This document shows, piece after piece, positions 25,425 to 35,302 of a DNA stretch of 64,000 bases (positions are counted from its first letter, which is position 1; each line of letters begins with the position of its first letter). The notes under the pieces were generated by a model. The model saw only the letters and a program-made list of their open reading frames with translations. It made no database searches and had not been told where the DNA came from. Source of the DNA: Speluncibacter jeojiensis (GTDB lineage: Bacteria > Actinomycetota > Actinomycetes > Mycobacteriales > Mycobacteriaceae); contig NZ_JAAIVF010000002.1 of NCBI RefSeq assembly GCF_029589495.1, forward strand, positions 310,001 through 374,000, in the 5' to 3' direction. A program made the translations under genes and the position numbers.

Positions 25425-26987
25425 GTGAAGCGTTCGACGCGAATCTGTCGCACGACCATCCTGGGACTGTGTGCGGCACTGCCGGTCTCGATGGCTCTGG
25501 CGACCACCTCGGCCGCGGCCGACGCGCCGGACACCGTCACCGTCAGAGTCGACGCGAATGCACCCGGCCGGGTCATCCCCCGCAACTTCCTCGGCCTGTC
25601 GTTCGAGGCCAACCAGCTGCACAGCCCGTGGACCGATCCGTCCAAGGGCAACGTCTCGGCGCTGCTGCACAACCTGGGTGACGGCAACCTGCGATTCAGC
25701 GCGAACCAGGTCGACAACAGCGCCTGGATGCCCGACCCCGCCAAGCCCGCACCGGCGTGGGCCAAGGGGCAGATCATCACCCCCGACGACCTCACCCGCG
25801 TCGGCGACCTCGCCAAGTCCACCGGGTGGAGCATCGACCTGGGCGTGAACCTCAAGCACTTCGATCCCGCATCCGCTGCCAATCAGGTCGCCGCCGCCCA
25901 GCAGCGCATCGGCAACTCGCTGCGTTCGATCCAGATCGGCAACGAACCCAACGTCTACCTGGTGTCGAACGACCCGAAGACCGGCCTGCCCCGCCCCTAC
26001 ACCCCGCAGGCCTACGTCTCCGACGCCCGCGCCTACCGGCAGGCGATCCACGCGGCGGACCCGACCGTTCCGGTCGCCGGTCCCGACACCGCCGGCGGCG
26101 CGGTCGGCAATCCGCAGATCGACTCCGTGCTGCAGAACGCCGTCACCCCCTGGCTCGACGCCTACACCGCCGCGTTCGGATCGAAGGGCGGATTCCTCAA
26201 CCAGCACTACTACCCCTACGTCAACACCGAACGGCTCGCGCAGCGGGTCGGATCGTCCTCGGGCAGCGCCGATCTCGTCGGCGGTATGCCGACGATCAGC
26301 GGGCTGCTGTCGCGGGCGACCGCCGACAAGCAGACCACCTTCATCCGCTCCCTCGTCGCGACGGCCGACCGGGCCGGCATGCAGCCGCGGCTGTCGGAAA
26401 CCAATTCGATTGCCGCCGAGGGGCTTCCCGGCGTCACCAACTCATTCGGCGGAGCGCTGTGGACCGTCGACTACCTGCTGACCGCGGCCCGGGAGGGCAT
26501 TGCCGGCGCCGATCTGCACACCCAGATCGACGACTGCGGGAGTTACTCGCTGATCTGCTTCCCCGACACCGCCGCCCAGCGCACCGGCGCTCTGCAGGCG
26601 AACCCCAACTACTACGGCGCACTGCTGGTCAGCCGACTGGCCGGGGGCGCGATCCTGCCGGTCACGGTGCAGTCCGGCAAGGCGAACGTCACGGCCTTCG
26701 CGGTGCGGATGCCCGACGGCACGGTGAAGGTCGCGGTCGACGACAAGGACCGCGCGTTCCACGGCACTGTCGACGTCGAGATCGTCGGCGGCAACGGCAG
26801 GTCCGCGTCGGTCGAACGACTGACGGCGGCCGCGCCCGAGGCGACCACCGGCACCGAGTTCGCCGGCGCCACGGTCGGCGCGGACGGATCGTTCACGCCG
26901 CGGTCGTCCGAGCAGGCCACCGCCACGGACGGGCACTACCGGCTGAACGTCGGCGCACCCAGCGCGGTCCTGCTCTCGACCCACTGA
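25425..26987 (+). CDS. Secreted GH79-like glycoside hydrolase
   Basis: A 520-residue protein with a Sec signal peptide ending near ATTSAAADA (about residue 34). A clan GH-A TIM barrel has the acid/base Glu174 in IGNEPN and the probable nucleophile Glu325 in LSETNS. A C-terminal beta-sandwich domain with VRMPDGTVKVAVDDKD follows, as in GH79 (glucuronidase/heparanase-like) enzymes. AGGAGGCATCAC precedes the ATG. Substrate is unknown, perhaps a glucuronylated exopolymer or wall glycan. Confidence 0.82.
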   Translation: MKRSTRICRTTILGLCAALPVSMALATTSAAADAPDTVTVRVDANAPGRVIPRNFLGLSFEANQLHSPWTDPSKGNVSALLHNLGDGNLRFSANQVDNSAWMPDPAKPAPAWAKGQIITPDDLTRVGDLAKSTGWSIDLGVNLKHFDPASAANQVAAAQQRIGNSLRSIQIGNEPNVYLVSNDPKTGLPRPYTPQAYVSDARAYRQAIHAADPTVPVAGPDTAGGAVGNPQIDSVLQNAVTPWLDAYTAAFGSKGGFLNQHYYPYVNTERLAQRVGSSSGSADLVGGMPTISGLLSRATADKQTTFIRSLVATADRAGMQPRLSETNSIAAEGLPGVTNSFGGALWTVDYLLTAAREGIAGADLHTQIDDCGSYSLICFPDTAAQRTGALQANPNYYGALLVSRLAGGAILPVTVQSGKANVTAFAVRMPDGTVKVAVDDKDRAFHGTVDVEIVGGNGRSASVERLTAAAPEATTGTEFAGATVGADGSFTPRSSEQATATDGHYRLNVGAPSAVLLSTH

Positions 26988-27027
26988 GCCCGGCGCGCTG
27001 CACTCCGCCGGTGTCGCCCCTGTCACA

Positions 27028-27070
27028 CCCTTCGGCTAGTTTTTTGTTGTCAAGCCGAACGACCGAAGGG
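27028..27070 (+). promoter_or_regulatory. Two mutually exclusive hairpins in the cyclopropane synthase leader
   Basis: CCCTTCGG (27028-27035) can pair with CCGAAGGG (27063-27070). TTCGGCT (27031-27037) can instead pair with AGCCGAA (27053-27059). A run of six T (27040-27045) lies in the loop, and GAAGGGG, the ribosome-binding sequence, lies in the outer stem. It may simply be the terminator of the preceding gene. Confidence 0.4.
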
Positions 27071-27080
27071 GCCCACCGCG

Positions 27081-28397
27081 ATGACCCTCAACGCGCCACG
27101 CACGGCGAACAACGCCGGCGCCGGCACCAAGCTGACGTTGGCGCAGGTCATCGAGGCCTTCTCCGACGGGCACCTGCCGGTGCGCTTCACCGCCTACGAC
27201 GGCAGCGCCACCGGTCCGGCCGATGCCCCGGTGGGCCTGCACCTGGGGACCCCACGCGCCGTCAGCTACCTGGCGACCGCGCCCGGCGAGCTCGGCCTGG
27301 CCCGCGCCTACATCTCCGGTGACATCGAGGCCACGGGGGTGCGCCCGGGAGATCCGTATCCGCTGCTCAAGGCGATGATCGAGAAGCGCAACTTCCGCCG
27401 TCCGCCGATCGGTGTGCTGGCCGGCGTGGTCCGCTCGCTGGGCCCCGGCGTGCTGCGCCCGGTCGCGCCGCCGCCGCAGGAGGCACGGCCTACGTGGCGC
27501 CGCATCGCGGCGGGACTGCGCCACTCGAAACTGCGCGACGCCAACGCGATCCACCACCACTACGACGTGTCCGGCGACTTCTACCGGCTGATGCTGGGCC
27601 CGTCGATGACGTACACGTGCGCGGTCTACCCCACCGCCGACGCCTCGCTCGAGGAGGCGCAGGAAGAGAAGCACCGGCTGGTGTTCGACAAACTGGGCCT
27701 GCAGCCCGGCGACCGCCTGCTCGACATCGGGTGCGGCTGGGGCACCATGGTCCGCTATGCGGCCCGCCGCGGCGTCCGGGTGCTGGGGGTGACGCTGGCC
27801 GCCGAGCAGGCCACGTGGGCGCAGCGCGCCATCGAGGACGAGGGGCTCGGCGATCTGGCGCAGGTCCGGTTCTCCGACTACCGCGACGTCCCCGAATCCG
27901 GATTCGACGCGATCTCCTCGATGGGCATGACCGAGCACATCGGAATCGGCCAGTACCCCACCTATTTCGGGTTCTTCCACGACAAGCTGCGCCCGGGCGG
28001 GCGCATGCTCAACCACTGTGTGACGCGCCCGGTCAACAACGCCCGCCGCCGCGGGCAGGCTCTGATGGACCGCTACCTGTTCCCCGACGGCGAACTGACC
28101 GGCTCGGGCCGGATCATCACCGAGGTGCAGAACGCCGGCCTCGAGGTGCTGCACGAGGAGAACCTGCGCCCGCACTACGCGATGACGCTGCGCGACTGGG
28201 CCGAGAATCTCGCCGGCAACTGGGATGCCGCGGTCGACGAGGTCGGCGAGGGTACCGCGCGGGTGTGGAGCCTCATGCTCGCCGGTGGCCGGCTCGGCTT
28301 CGACCGCAATCACGTCCAGTTGCACCAAGTGCTGGCGGTCAGGCCGCACGACGACGGCAGCACCGGGCTGCCGCTCGGCCAGTGGTGGCGACGCTAG
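27081..28397 (+). CDS. Cyclopropane/methyl-branched fatty acid synthase (UfaA1-type)
   Basis: A 438-residue SAM-dependent methyltransferase acting on unsaturated acyl chains of phospholipids. The SAM motif is LLDIGCGWGTMVRYAA. Other signatures are IHHHYDVSGDFYRLMLGPSMTYTCA, TEHIG and the C-terminal MLAGGRLGFDRNHVQLHQVL. The N-terminal region and length match UfaA1 (Rv0447c) more than the shorter mycolate cyclopropane synthases, so a role in tuberculostearic-type lipid is possible. The ATG follows GAAGGGGCCCACCGCG. Confidence 0.92.
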   Translation: MTLNAPRTANNAGAGTKLTLAQVIEAFSDGHLPVRFTAYDGSATGPADAPVGLHLGTPRAVSYLATAPGELGLARAYISGDIEATGVRPGDPYPLLKAMIEKRNFRRPPIGVLAGVVRSLGPGVLRPVAPPPQEARPTWRRIAAGLRHSKLRDANAIHHHYDVSGDFYRLMLGPSMTYTCAVYPTADASLEEAQEEKHRLVFDKLGLQPGDRLLDIGCGWGTMVRYAARRGVRVLGVTLAAEQATWAQRAIEDEGLGDLAQVRFSDYRDVPESGFDAISSMGMTEHIGIGQYPTYFGFFHDKLRPGGRMLNHCVTRPVNNARRRGQALMDRYLFPDGELTGSGRIITEVQNAGLEVLHEENLRPHYAMTLRDWAENLAGNWDAAVDEVGEGTARVWSLMLAGGRLGFDRNHVQLHQVLAVRPHDDGSTGLPLGQWWRR

Positions 28398-28422
28398 GAG
28401 TCACCGCCGGGTCCCGAGCAGC

Positions 28423-29436
28423 TCAGTCCAGCGCCCGCATGGTCACCAGCGTCGCCATCGTGTGCGTGGTCAACGGCATCAGGCCCAGCCGCACCGCCAG
28501 CGGCTGCCAGCCGCCGTCCAGCCGTCGCACCCGGACCGAACCGGTGCTGTCGCCGTGCACCTGGATCAGCGACCGGAGCATGCGGCGGGCCGTCGGCAGG
28601 TCGTCGGGATGGATCGCCGCCTCGGGCTCGCCGTCGTTGTTCTCCCAGGCGACCCCGGGCATCGGGTCGTCGATCCACCGGATCATCCGCAGCGTGCGGG
28701 GATTGAGCACCGCGCGGAATTCACCGGGTCCGGCGGTGGCCTCCAGCACCCGGCATTCGAGGACGACGGGGACCGGCTCGGGCGGAACGTCCTCCGCAGG
28801 CCCGATGTCGTGGGTGATGCCGCGCAGCAGGTGGTGCTCGTGGCCGCCGGCCTCGGTCTCCTCCTCGAAGATGCGGCACGAGAAGTGTGCCGCCCGGCGC
28901 TGTCCGTCGTCGCGGGAGACCGTCCACACCGCCTGATGCTCGGCGCCCGGGCCGGCCGCGACGATCTTCGCCAGCGCCTCGCCGTGGTCGGAGTTCACGA
29001 GCAGCCGAGTGAATGCCCCCGCCAGCGCGGTCTCGCCGCGACGCCGTTCGGGCGCCGTCCCGTAGAGGTCGAACAGGTCGTCGGATCCGGAGGCGGTCCC
29101 CGCAGTGACGTCGAAGACCCACGCCCCCGCCGGCGGCCGCGGCGGCACCGGCTCGTCGGGCAGCCCGATCCACAGCTGCAGGCCCTGGACCTGCCCGTCG
29201 GTACCCGGCAGCGGGCGTGCGATCACCCGGTGCCCGTTATCGATGCTGTCGATCTCGCGGGGATTCTCGTCGCTGAGCATCTCGACGATGACGCGCGCCG
29301 CGATCACCATCGGGGTCGACCCGACCGTGCGCCGGAACGCCGTGAGCGATTCGAACTCCTGTGGAGCGTTGCCCCAGCCGACGATCGACGGCTCGCCGCC
29401 CAGCGTCTCGACCAGCAACCACTTCGACCCTGGCAA
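28423..29436 (-). CDS. Rv3651-like GAF/PAS-domain protein
   Basis: A 337-residue protein. The N-terminal domain begins WLLVETLGGEPSIVGWG, like Rv3651 of M. tuberculosis. A central PAS-like region and a C-terminal PAS-like block (NPRTLRMIRWIDDPMPGVAW, DLPTARRMLRSLIQ) follow. TTG 29436 is the likely start: GGAGG lies 6 bases upstream and the family similarity begins there, whereas the longer frame has no support. A cytoplasmic sensory or scaffold role is inferred. It converges on the cyclopropane synthase. Confidence 0.75.
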   Translation of the reverse strand: MPGSKWLLVETLGGEPSIVGWGNAPQEFESLTAFRRTVGSTPMVIAARVIVEMLSDENPREIDSIDNGHRVIARPLPGTDGQVQGLQLWIGLPDEPVPPRPPAGAWVFDVTAGTASGSDDLFDLYGTAPERRRGETALAGAFTRLLVNSDHGEALAKIVAAGPGAEHQAVWTVSRDDGQRRAAHFSCRIFEEETEAGGHEHHLLRGITHDIGPAEDVPPEPVPVVLECRVLEATAGPGEFRAVLNPRTLRMIRWIDDPMPGVAWENNDGEPEAAIHPDDLPTARRMLRSLIQVHGDSTGSVRVRRLDGGWQPLAVRLGLMPLTTHTMATLVTMRALD

Positions 29437-29602
29437 CGCGTCCTCCCTGGCCTCCGGCGACCCGGAAAGAATAACGGAACCCGTGAGCAGCGATTCACCC
29501 ACGTTCGCCCAACGGAACGCGCACGAGAACACGTTCTTGTCTTGCGATTGCCCCGTGGTTCGATGTGGAAAATCCGCAGGCCGCACGCTCACCGGGAGTC
29601 AC

Positions 29603-30667
29603 ATGACCGACCGACCGCTCCGCGTCATCCAGTGGACCACCGGCAACATCGGCCGCCGTTCGCTGCACGCCATCCTCGGCCGCGACGACATGGAGTTGGT
29701 AGGCGTCTACGCGCACGGCGCGGACAAGGTCGGCGTCGACGCCGCCGACCTGGCCGTCTTCCCGCGGACCGGCGCGATCGCACCGTCCGGCGTGCTCGCC
29801 ACGAACGACATCGACGCGCTGATTGCGCTCGATCCCGACGCCTGCGTCTACAACCCGCTGTGGTCGTCGACCGACGAGCTGGTCCGGTTGCTCGAGTCGG
29901 GCATCAACGTGTGCACCTCGGCCGGCTGGATCAACGGCACCAAGCTCGACCCGGCCGAGCGAGCGCGGGTCGCCGACGCCTGCAAGCGCGGACAGTCGAC
30001 GATCTTCGGCAGCGGCGCTCACCCCGGCATGACCAACACCGTCGGACTCGCGCTCAGCGCCTCTTGCGAGCGTGTCGACCACATCCGCATCACCGAATCC
30101 GTCGACTGCTCGACCTATGCGTCGGCCGACACCCAGCGGGCGATGGGCTTCGCGCAGGACCCGGACACACCGGGACTCGCGGCGAGCGTACGCCGCGAGA
30201 GCGAGGTGTTCGCAGAATCGGTCGCGATGATGGCCGACGCGCTGTGCGCCACCCTCGACCGGATCGACTTCGACGTCACCTTCACCGCGGCGACCGGTGA
30301 CAGCGACCTCGGCTTCATGACCATCCCGGCCGGCACCGTCGCCGGCGTCTACGGCTATCACCGCGGGTGGGTGGGCGAGAAGAACCTGATCAGCGTCGGC
30401 TTCAACTGGACGATGGGCGGCCACGTCACCCCGCCCAAGCCGCTCAAGCACGGCCACGACATCCAGGTGTTCGGGGTGCCGAACATGCGCACCACAATCC
30501 ACTGCCTGCCGCACGACGGCTGGGACGAGGACGGCTTCATGGGCCTGGGCATGATCTACACGGCGATGCCGGTGACCAATGCGGTACCGAGGGTGGTCGC
30601 CGCCGCGCCGGGTATCGCCACGCTCGCCGACCTGCCGGTCGTCACCGGCCGCGCGACGGTCCGCTGA
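29603..30667 (+). CDS. NAD(P)H-dependent amine/2,4-diaminopentanoate dehydrogenase family protein
   Basis: A 354-residue Rossmann-fold oxidoreductase: VIQWTTGNIGRRSLHAIL is the nucleotide-binding motif with the dihydrodipicolinate-reductase-like N domain. The middle has GSGAHPGMTN and the C domain shows GVYGYHRGWVGEKN. This family is widely annotated in actinobacteria as dihydrodipicolinate reductase-like, but true substrates are rarely known. It is followed after 16 bases by the PIG-L deacetylase gene. Confidence 0.8.
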   Translation: MTDRPLRVIQWTTGNIGRRSLHAILGRDDMELVGVYAHGADKVGVDAADLAVFPRTGAIAPSGVLATNDIDALIALDPDACVYNPLWSSTDELVRLLESGINVCTSAGWINGTKLDPAERARVADACKRGQSTIFGSGAHPGMTNTVGLALSASCERVDHIRITESVDCSTYASADTQRAMGFAQDPDTPGLAASVRRESEVFAESVAMMADALCATLDRIDFDVTFTAATGDSDLGFMTIPAGTVAGVYGYHRGWVGEKNLISVGFNWTMGGHVTPPKPLKHGHDIQVFGVPNMRTTIHCLPHDGWDEDGFMGLGMIYTAMPVTNAVPRVVAAAPGIATLADLPVVTGRATVR

Positions 30668-30683
30668 GGGGCGGGACGCATCC

Positions 30684-31448
30684 GTGGCCACCGTGGTCGC
30701 CTTCCACGCCCACCCCGATGACGAGGTGATCCTGACCGGCGGCACCCTGGCACGCGCAGCGGCGGCCGGGCAGCGGGTGGTCGTCGTGGTGGCGACCGAT
30801 GGCCGGGTCCACGACGACGACCCCGTAAGGCTGGACGAATTGCAGGCAAGCGCAAACCTTCTCGGGGTACATCGGGTCGCATGCCTCGGCTACGCCGACA
30901 GCGGCTACGGCCCGGTGTTCCCGCCGGACCCGCCAGGTCGTACCCGGTTCGCCCGGGCCGACGTCGAGGAGGCGGCGCAACGACTCGCCGAGATCCTTCG
31001 CGAGGAGGACGCCGAGTTACTTCTCGGCTATCAGCGCAACGGAGGCTACGGTCACCGCGATCACGTGCAGGTCCATCACGTCGGCAAACGCGCCGCCGAA
31101 CTCGCCGGAACGCCACGCGTGTTGGAGGTGACGATGCCGCGCGAAGCACTGCTCCGGGCCGGCAACCTCGCCCGCCTGCTACGTCTGCCGCCACCCTACG
31201 AACCCGATGTCGTCCGGACCGCGTATGCCCCACGAGCGACCATCACCCACCGGATCGATGTCCGCCGGTTCGCGCGGCAGAAACGCGACGCACTGCTCGC
31301 CCACCGTTCACAGACCGCCGGGCTCCCGGTCTGGTCCGCCGTGCTGCGCCGGGTGCCACCTCGCGCATTCGCTCTCGTCCTGGGCCGCGAGTGGTTCGTC
31401 GACCCGCAGATCCCACCGGGCCGCGTCCGCCGCGACATCTTCGAGTGA
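30684..31448 (+). CDS. PIG-L family N-acetylglucosaminyl deacetylase-like protein
   Basis: A 254-residue zinc deacetylase fold: AFHAHPDDEVILTGGTLA carries the HPDD metal motif and GHRDHVQVHH supplies the second His cluster. GTG 30684 is chosen because the fold starts there. Relatives include MshB and Mca, which act on mycothiol intermediates, but the C-terminus differs and the substrate is unclear. Probably co-transcribed with the upstream dehydrogenase. Confidence 0.87.
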   Translation: MATVVAFHAHPDDEVILTGGTLARAAAAGQRVVVVVATDGRVHDDDPVRLDELQASANLLGVHRVACLGYADSGYGPVFPPDPPGRTRFARADVEEAAQRLAEILREEDAELLLGYQRNGGYGHRDHVQVHHVGKRAAELAGTPRVLEVTMPREALLRAGNLARLLRLPPPYEPDVVRTAYAPRATITHRIDVRRFARQKRDALLAHRSQTAGLPVWSAVLRRVPPRAFALVLGREWFVDPQIPPGRVRRDIFE

Positions 31449-31499
31449 CCGACCCTCGCTGCGGAGTGGCGGGATGACCCAGGCCGCCTTCCGGCGGTG

Positions 31500-33152
31500 T
31501 TACGGCGACACTGCATCGTTCCCCAACGTGGCCAACAATTCCCGCTGCCCACGCAGGTATCCGGTGCCGGCCCGCACCGCCCAGAAGTACATCGTCAGCG
31601 CGCCGACCGCGACGATCACCGAGTCCCACGGTTGCGGAATGTCCGCGCGCCCACCGTAGTTGCCGAATGCGGCGACGCCGTAGACGAACACGATGTACAC
31701 GACGAGCCACGCCCCACCGGCCAGGTCACCGGAGTTCCGGTCGCCGCGCGCGAAGCTGACCACGAACCATGCCAGTCCGATCGCCAGCGGGATCGTCGTC
31801 TTCCACAGCGTGCCCCAGTCCTGCCAGAAGATCACCAGCGAGGAGACGGCGAAGGCCGCGGGCGCGATCACCCGCATCCCCGGCAGCCGGGACCGCGCGT
31901 TGCCGAGTCCGACGTTGCGGAACACCATCAGCGACACCGAACCGATCGAGAATGTCAGCGCGACCAGCGCACTGAGCACCTCGACGATGCTGTGCCAGCT
32001 GGGCAGCGCCACCAGGAACAGCACGCCGACGGCGAAGTTGAGCAGCATGGCGATGCCCGGAACCCCGGTGCGCTCGCTGACCCGCATGACCAGCGAGGGG
32101 AAGAATCCGTTTTTCGCCAGCCCGAACACGTTGCGCGCGTTCGCCGCCGTGTAGACGATGCCCGATCCCGACGGCGAGATCGACGAGTCGGCGATCAGCA
32201 GCCAGGACAGCCAGGTGAAGCCGAGCATGGTCGCGATGTCGGCGAACGGCGAGTTCAGGTTGACCCCGTGCCAGCCGGCGGCCTTGGCGAGTTCGGTGCC
32301 GGGCAGCGCGCCGAGGTAGCCGAGTTGCAGCCCCAGATACAGCAGAATGCTGAACACGATCGTGAAGATGATGGCCCGGGGGATGTCACGCCGGGCGTTG
32401 CGCGCCTCGCCGGACAGTTCCACGATGTTGCGGAACCCCGTGTAGGCGTAGATGAGGCCGCCGGACGCGATCGCACCGAGCGAGGCGGTGATCCCGTAGG
32501 GCGCGAAACCGTATCGGCCGATGTTCTCCGGCAGCCCGCCCGCGCTGCTGTTCGCGCCGAATCCGCTGGCCAGCAACAGGATCACCGTGATGATCGGGAT
32601 GCACACCTTGACCGCGGTGACGATGTTGTTAGATCGGGCGAACCACTTGACGCCGTAGTAGTTCAACGCGACGAACACCGCCATCAGCACGACCGCGACC
32701 ACCCTGCCCAGCACGGTGAGGTCACTGGTGTGCGCGTCGTAGACGCCCGGCCACCAGCTCGACGCGTACTGCACGACCGCCGACGCCTCGCTCGGCGGAT
32801 TCGCCACATACGACAACCACATCGCCCAGCCGATGATGCTCGCAGCGAGCCGGCCGTTGCTGTACAGCGGGTAGCGGACCAGTCCCCCGGACTCCGGCCG
32901 GACTATGCCCAGTTCCGCGAAGACCAGCGCGATCATCAGCATGAGCGCGCCGGCGATGACCCACGAGATCAGCGCCGCCGGACCGGCCGATTGCGCGGCG
33001 TACATGGTCGAGAACAGCCAGCCCGAGCCGATGACGCTGCCGACCCCGGCCGCGACCAGCGACCAGAACCCGAGTTCCTTGCGCAGCTTGTGGTCCTCGG
33101 CCTGTGCTGCGGCCATCGTCGACGAGACATCACCTGCGGGTGGGGCGTTCAC
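31500..33152 (-). CDS. APC-superfamily amino acid permease
   Basis: A 550-residue permease with about 12-14 helices. The consensus ELGFWSLVAAGVGSVIGSGWLF in helix 1 and YAYTGFRNIVELSGEARN near helix 6 are typical of APC transporters. GTG 33152 is chosen because TACCGT lies 7 bases upstream, a good -10 for a leaderless start; ATG 33116 is the alternative. A longer open frame upstream has no similarity. The substrate is unknown. Confidence 0.88.
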   Translation of the reverse strand: MNAPPAGDVSSTMAAAQAEDHKLRKELGFWSLVAAGVGSVIGSGWLFSTMYAAQSAGPAALISWVIAGALMLMIALVFAELGIVRPESGGLVRYPLYSNGRLAASIIGWAMWLSYVANPPSEASAVVQYASSWWPGVYDAHTSDLTVLGRVVAVVLMAVFVALNYYGVKWFARSNNIVTAVKVCIPIITVILLLASGFGANSSAGGLPENIGRYGFAPYGITASLGAIASGGLIYAYTGFRNIVELSGEARNARRDIPRAIIFTIVFSILLYLGLQLGYLGALPGTELAKAAGWHGVNLNSPFADIATMLGFTWLSWLLIADSSISPSGSGIVYTAANARNVFGLAKNGFFPSLVMRVSERTGVPGIAMLLNFAVGVLFLVALPSWHSIVEVLSALVALTFSIGSVSLMVFRNVGLGNARSRLPGMRVIAPAAFAVSSLVIFWQDWGTLWKTTIPLAIGLAWFVVSFARGDRNSGDLAGGAWLVVYIVFVYGVAAFGNYGGRADIPQPWDSVIVAVGALTMYFWAVRAGTGYLRGQRELLATLGNDAVSP

Positions 33153-33276
33153 CCCTGCCACGGTAGGGCGGGGCACGGGGCCCGCGGACGCGAATCGCCG
33201 GACCGCCCGCACGGCTTGCCCACCTGTCGATCTATTGAAATCGTTGCCGGACAGCCTCACCCCCGATGGGAGCCCG

Positions 33277-34368
33277 ATGACCGATCTCGACCCGCCCGCA
33301 GTGCCGCGGCCCGCCCTCGCCCAGATCGGAGCCGCCTGGAGGCAATGCCGCACCACGGTCGTCGCGGCGTTGTCTGCGATCGGCGTGTTGGTCGCGGTCG
33401 CCGTGGTCGCCGGGATCTTTGCCCGACGGTCCGGCGCCCGGACCGACTTCGGCGGCATGTGTTCGCGCTGGTACGACGGCCGCGGCGGCTGCCGCCCGGA
33501 GACCGCGCTGACACTCACCGGCATCCTCGCACTGGTGTTGCCGGTGCTGCTCGGCGCCGTCGTGGGCGTGACCACCTTCTCCCGGCGGCGGGTCGACCAC
33601 TCCTCGACACCGAGCTTCCGAGCCTGGTACCTCGCTCGGGTGCTGACGGTGTTCGTGCCGATCTCGCTCGCGATGACCGCGCTCGGCCTGGCGCTGGGCT
33701 GGGCGCGGCCCGACTCGACCAGACCGATCCGTGACTACGACGCACCGCGCCTGGAGTATCCGCAGTTCGAGATCTCCGGCCTCGTGACCGGCGGGTACAC
33801 CTTCCTCGCACTGATGGTCGGCTCCACCCTCGCCCTGTTGCTGCGCCGCACCGTTCTCCCGATTATGTTGACGCTCATCGTGATGCCGATCGTGCTGATC
33901 GCGCTGCCGCTGGCGATCCGCCCCCACTACGCACCCGCACTGACCGAACGGCAGGCGCTGAACGCCGCCGACCGCTACGAGTGGTCCGGGTGGGGCGACC
34001 AGCTCGACCATGACGGCGGGTGGGTCATCGGCGGCGGCTACGCCGACGCGCAGGGCCGGACGGTCGATGTCCGGTACAGCGCCTGTTCAGGGATGCTCGC
34101 GTCCACCGACTCCCGGCACCGGGCGCAGGCCTTCGACGACTGTCTGCGGGCACAGGGCGCCGACCACTACGAGGTCCGCTATCACCGCGACAGTCGCTAC
34201 TGGCGGTTCCAGCTCACCGAGACCGCGTTGGTGCTGACGCTGGCCGGGCTGCTGACGGTGCCGGCGCTGTGGGCCGCCCGGCGGGTCCGAGCCGCATCCG
34301 ATCTACAGCGCACCCACAGCCGGTCGAGTGATGATGATTCCGAACCCAAGAAGCGGCATCAGGAGTGA
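33277..34368 (+). CDS. Hypothetical multi-span membrane protein
   Basis: A 363-residue protein with helices near 30-50, 80-100, 125-145, 175-195, 200-220 and 325-345. A long segment (about 230-320) between the last two carries paired cysteines (YSACSGML and FDDCLRAQG) and a charged C-terminus. GGGAGCCCG precedes the ATG. No family recognised. The DUF2218 gene starts one base after its stop. Confidence 0.7.
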   Translation: MTDLDPPAVPRPALAQIGAAWRQCRTTVVAALSAIGVLVAVAVVAGIFARRSGARTDFGGMCSRWYDGRGGCRPETALTLTGILALVLPVLLGAVVGVTTFSRRRVDHSSTPSFRAWYLARVLTVFVPISLAMTALGLALGWARPDSTRPIRDYDAPRLEYPQFEISGLVTGGYTFLALMVGSTLALLLRRTVLPIMLTLIVMPIVLIALPLAIRPHYAPALTERQALNAADRYEWSGWGDQLDHDGGWVIGGGYADAQGRTVDVRYSACSGMLASTDSRHRAQAFDDCLRAQGADHYEVRYHRDSRYWRFQLTETALVLTLAGLLTVPALWAARRVRAASDLQRTHSRSSDDDSEPKKRHQE

Positions 34369-34369
34369 C

Positions 34370-34675
34370 ATGACCGACGACAGCGTGACCACCGCCATCG
34401 TGCGCACCGACCGACCCGGACGCTATGGCAAGCAACTCGTCTCGCATCTCGGCCGCAGACACGGCGGCGAATGGTCACCCGAATCCGGGACCGGCTGGAT
34501 CGACCTGGACACCGGCCGGGCCACGGTGACTGCCGCCGAGGGCGCGCTGCACCTGCGCATCGACAGCGACGACATCGACGAACTGGCCCGACTCGAGGAC
34601 GTCATCGCGCGCCATCTGGTCCGATTCGGCGAGCGAGACGAGCTGACCGTGACGTGGGAGCGGTCCGCCGGCTGA
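34370..34675 (+). CDS. DUF2218 domain protein
   Basis: A 101-residue protein with the DUF2218 pattern: YGKQLVSHLGRRHGGEW near the N-terminus and HLVRFGERDELTVTWER at the end. Members are small cytoplasmic proteins often near siderophore or transport genes; biochemical role unknown. It begins one base after the membrane protein stop with AGGAG in the overlap. Confidence 0.85.
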   Translation: MTDDSVTTAIVRTDRPGRYGKQLVSHLGRRHGGEWSPESGTGWIDLDTGRATVTAAEGALHLRIDSDDIDELARLEDVIARHLVRFGERDELTVTWERSAG

Positions 34676-34691
34676 GTTCGGTCCGCCGGGG

Positions 34692-35102
34692 TCAGATCGA
34701 CTGTAAGGCAGCCGAACCCAGGAACAGCAGCGGCATTGCAAGTGGAAGGATGGCCGAGCTACCGACCACAGCACTGCCGACCAACGCTGTACCCACGAGC
34801 TCCGACGACCCGGCAGTCGGGTCACCGGACATCCACGACGCGACACCATCGTGGCCAGAGCACGTTCCCGAGCGGGACCGGCTGTGGGAGTACGTACCGT
34901 CATTGCACCGTGCCGTCGCACCACCGGAATCGCCATCCGGACTGTGCACGCAATCGCCGTAGGTGTTGGCGTACGAGTCCACGCCGCACGACGCCTGCGT
35001 CACGATCGGCGCCGCCTGAGCCGACTGGGTGGCAACGCCACCGGCCAACAGTGCGAGTCCGGTGGTGGCGCTGGCGATCAAAGATCTCGTACGAATGGAC
35101 AC
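34692..35102 (-). CDS. Secreted DUF3761 protein
   Basis: A 136-residue protein with a signal peptide (ATTGLALLAGGVATQSAQA) and a DUF3761 core: GDCVHSPDGDSGGATARCNDG and SRSGTCSGHDGVASWM with four cysteines likely forming two disulfides. A hydrophobic C-terminal stretch (LVGTALVGSAVVGSSAILPLAMPLLFLG) could anchor it. Function unknown. Confidence 0.82.
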   Translation of the reverse strand: MSIRTRSLIASATTGLALLAGGVATQSAQAAPIVTQASCGVDSYANTYGDCVHSPDGDSGGATARCNDGTYSHSRSRSGTCSGHDGVASWMSGDPTAGSSELVGTALVGSAVVGSSAILPLAMPLLFLGSAALQSI

Positions 35103-35302
35103 GCATTCTCCTTGTGGCGCCGCAGGTCAACAGTCAATATTGATACCAAACGTCCGATAGGCACTTGTGGCGGGTAGGCGCATCGGCCACCGAGCGAAAC
35201 CTCCGGCGGCCTCATATGCTCGAAGGAGCTTCACAGGTTCGAGACCCCCGGCCACCCACTGCGGTGCCCGTATGTACATCGACACGGACTGGAGTTCTGG
35301 AC

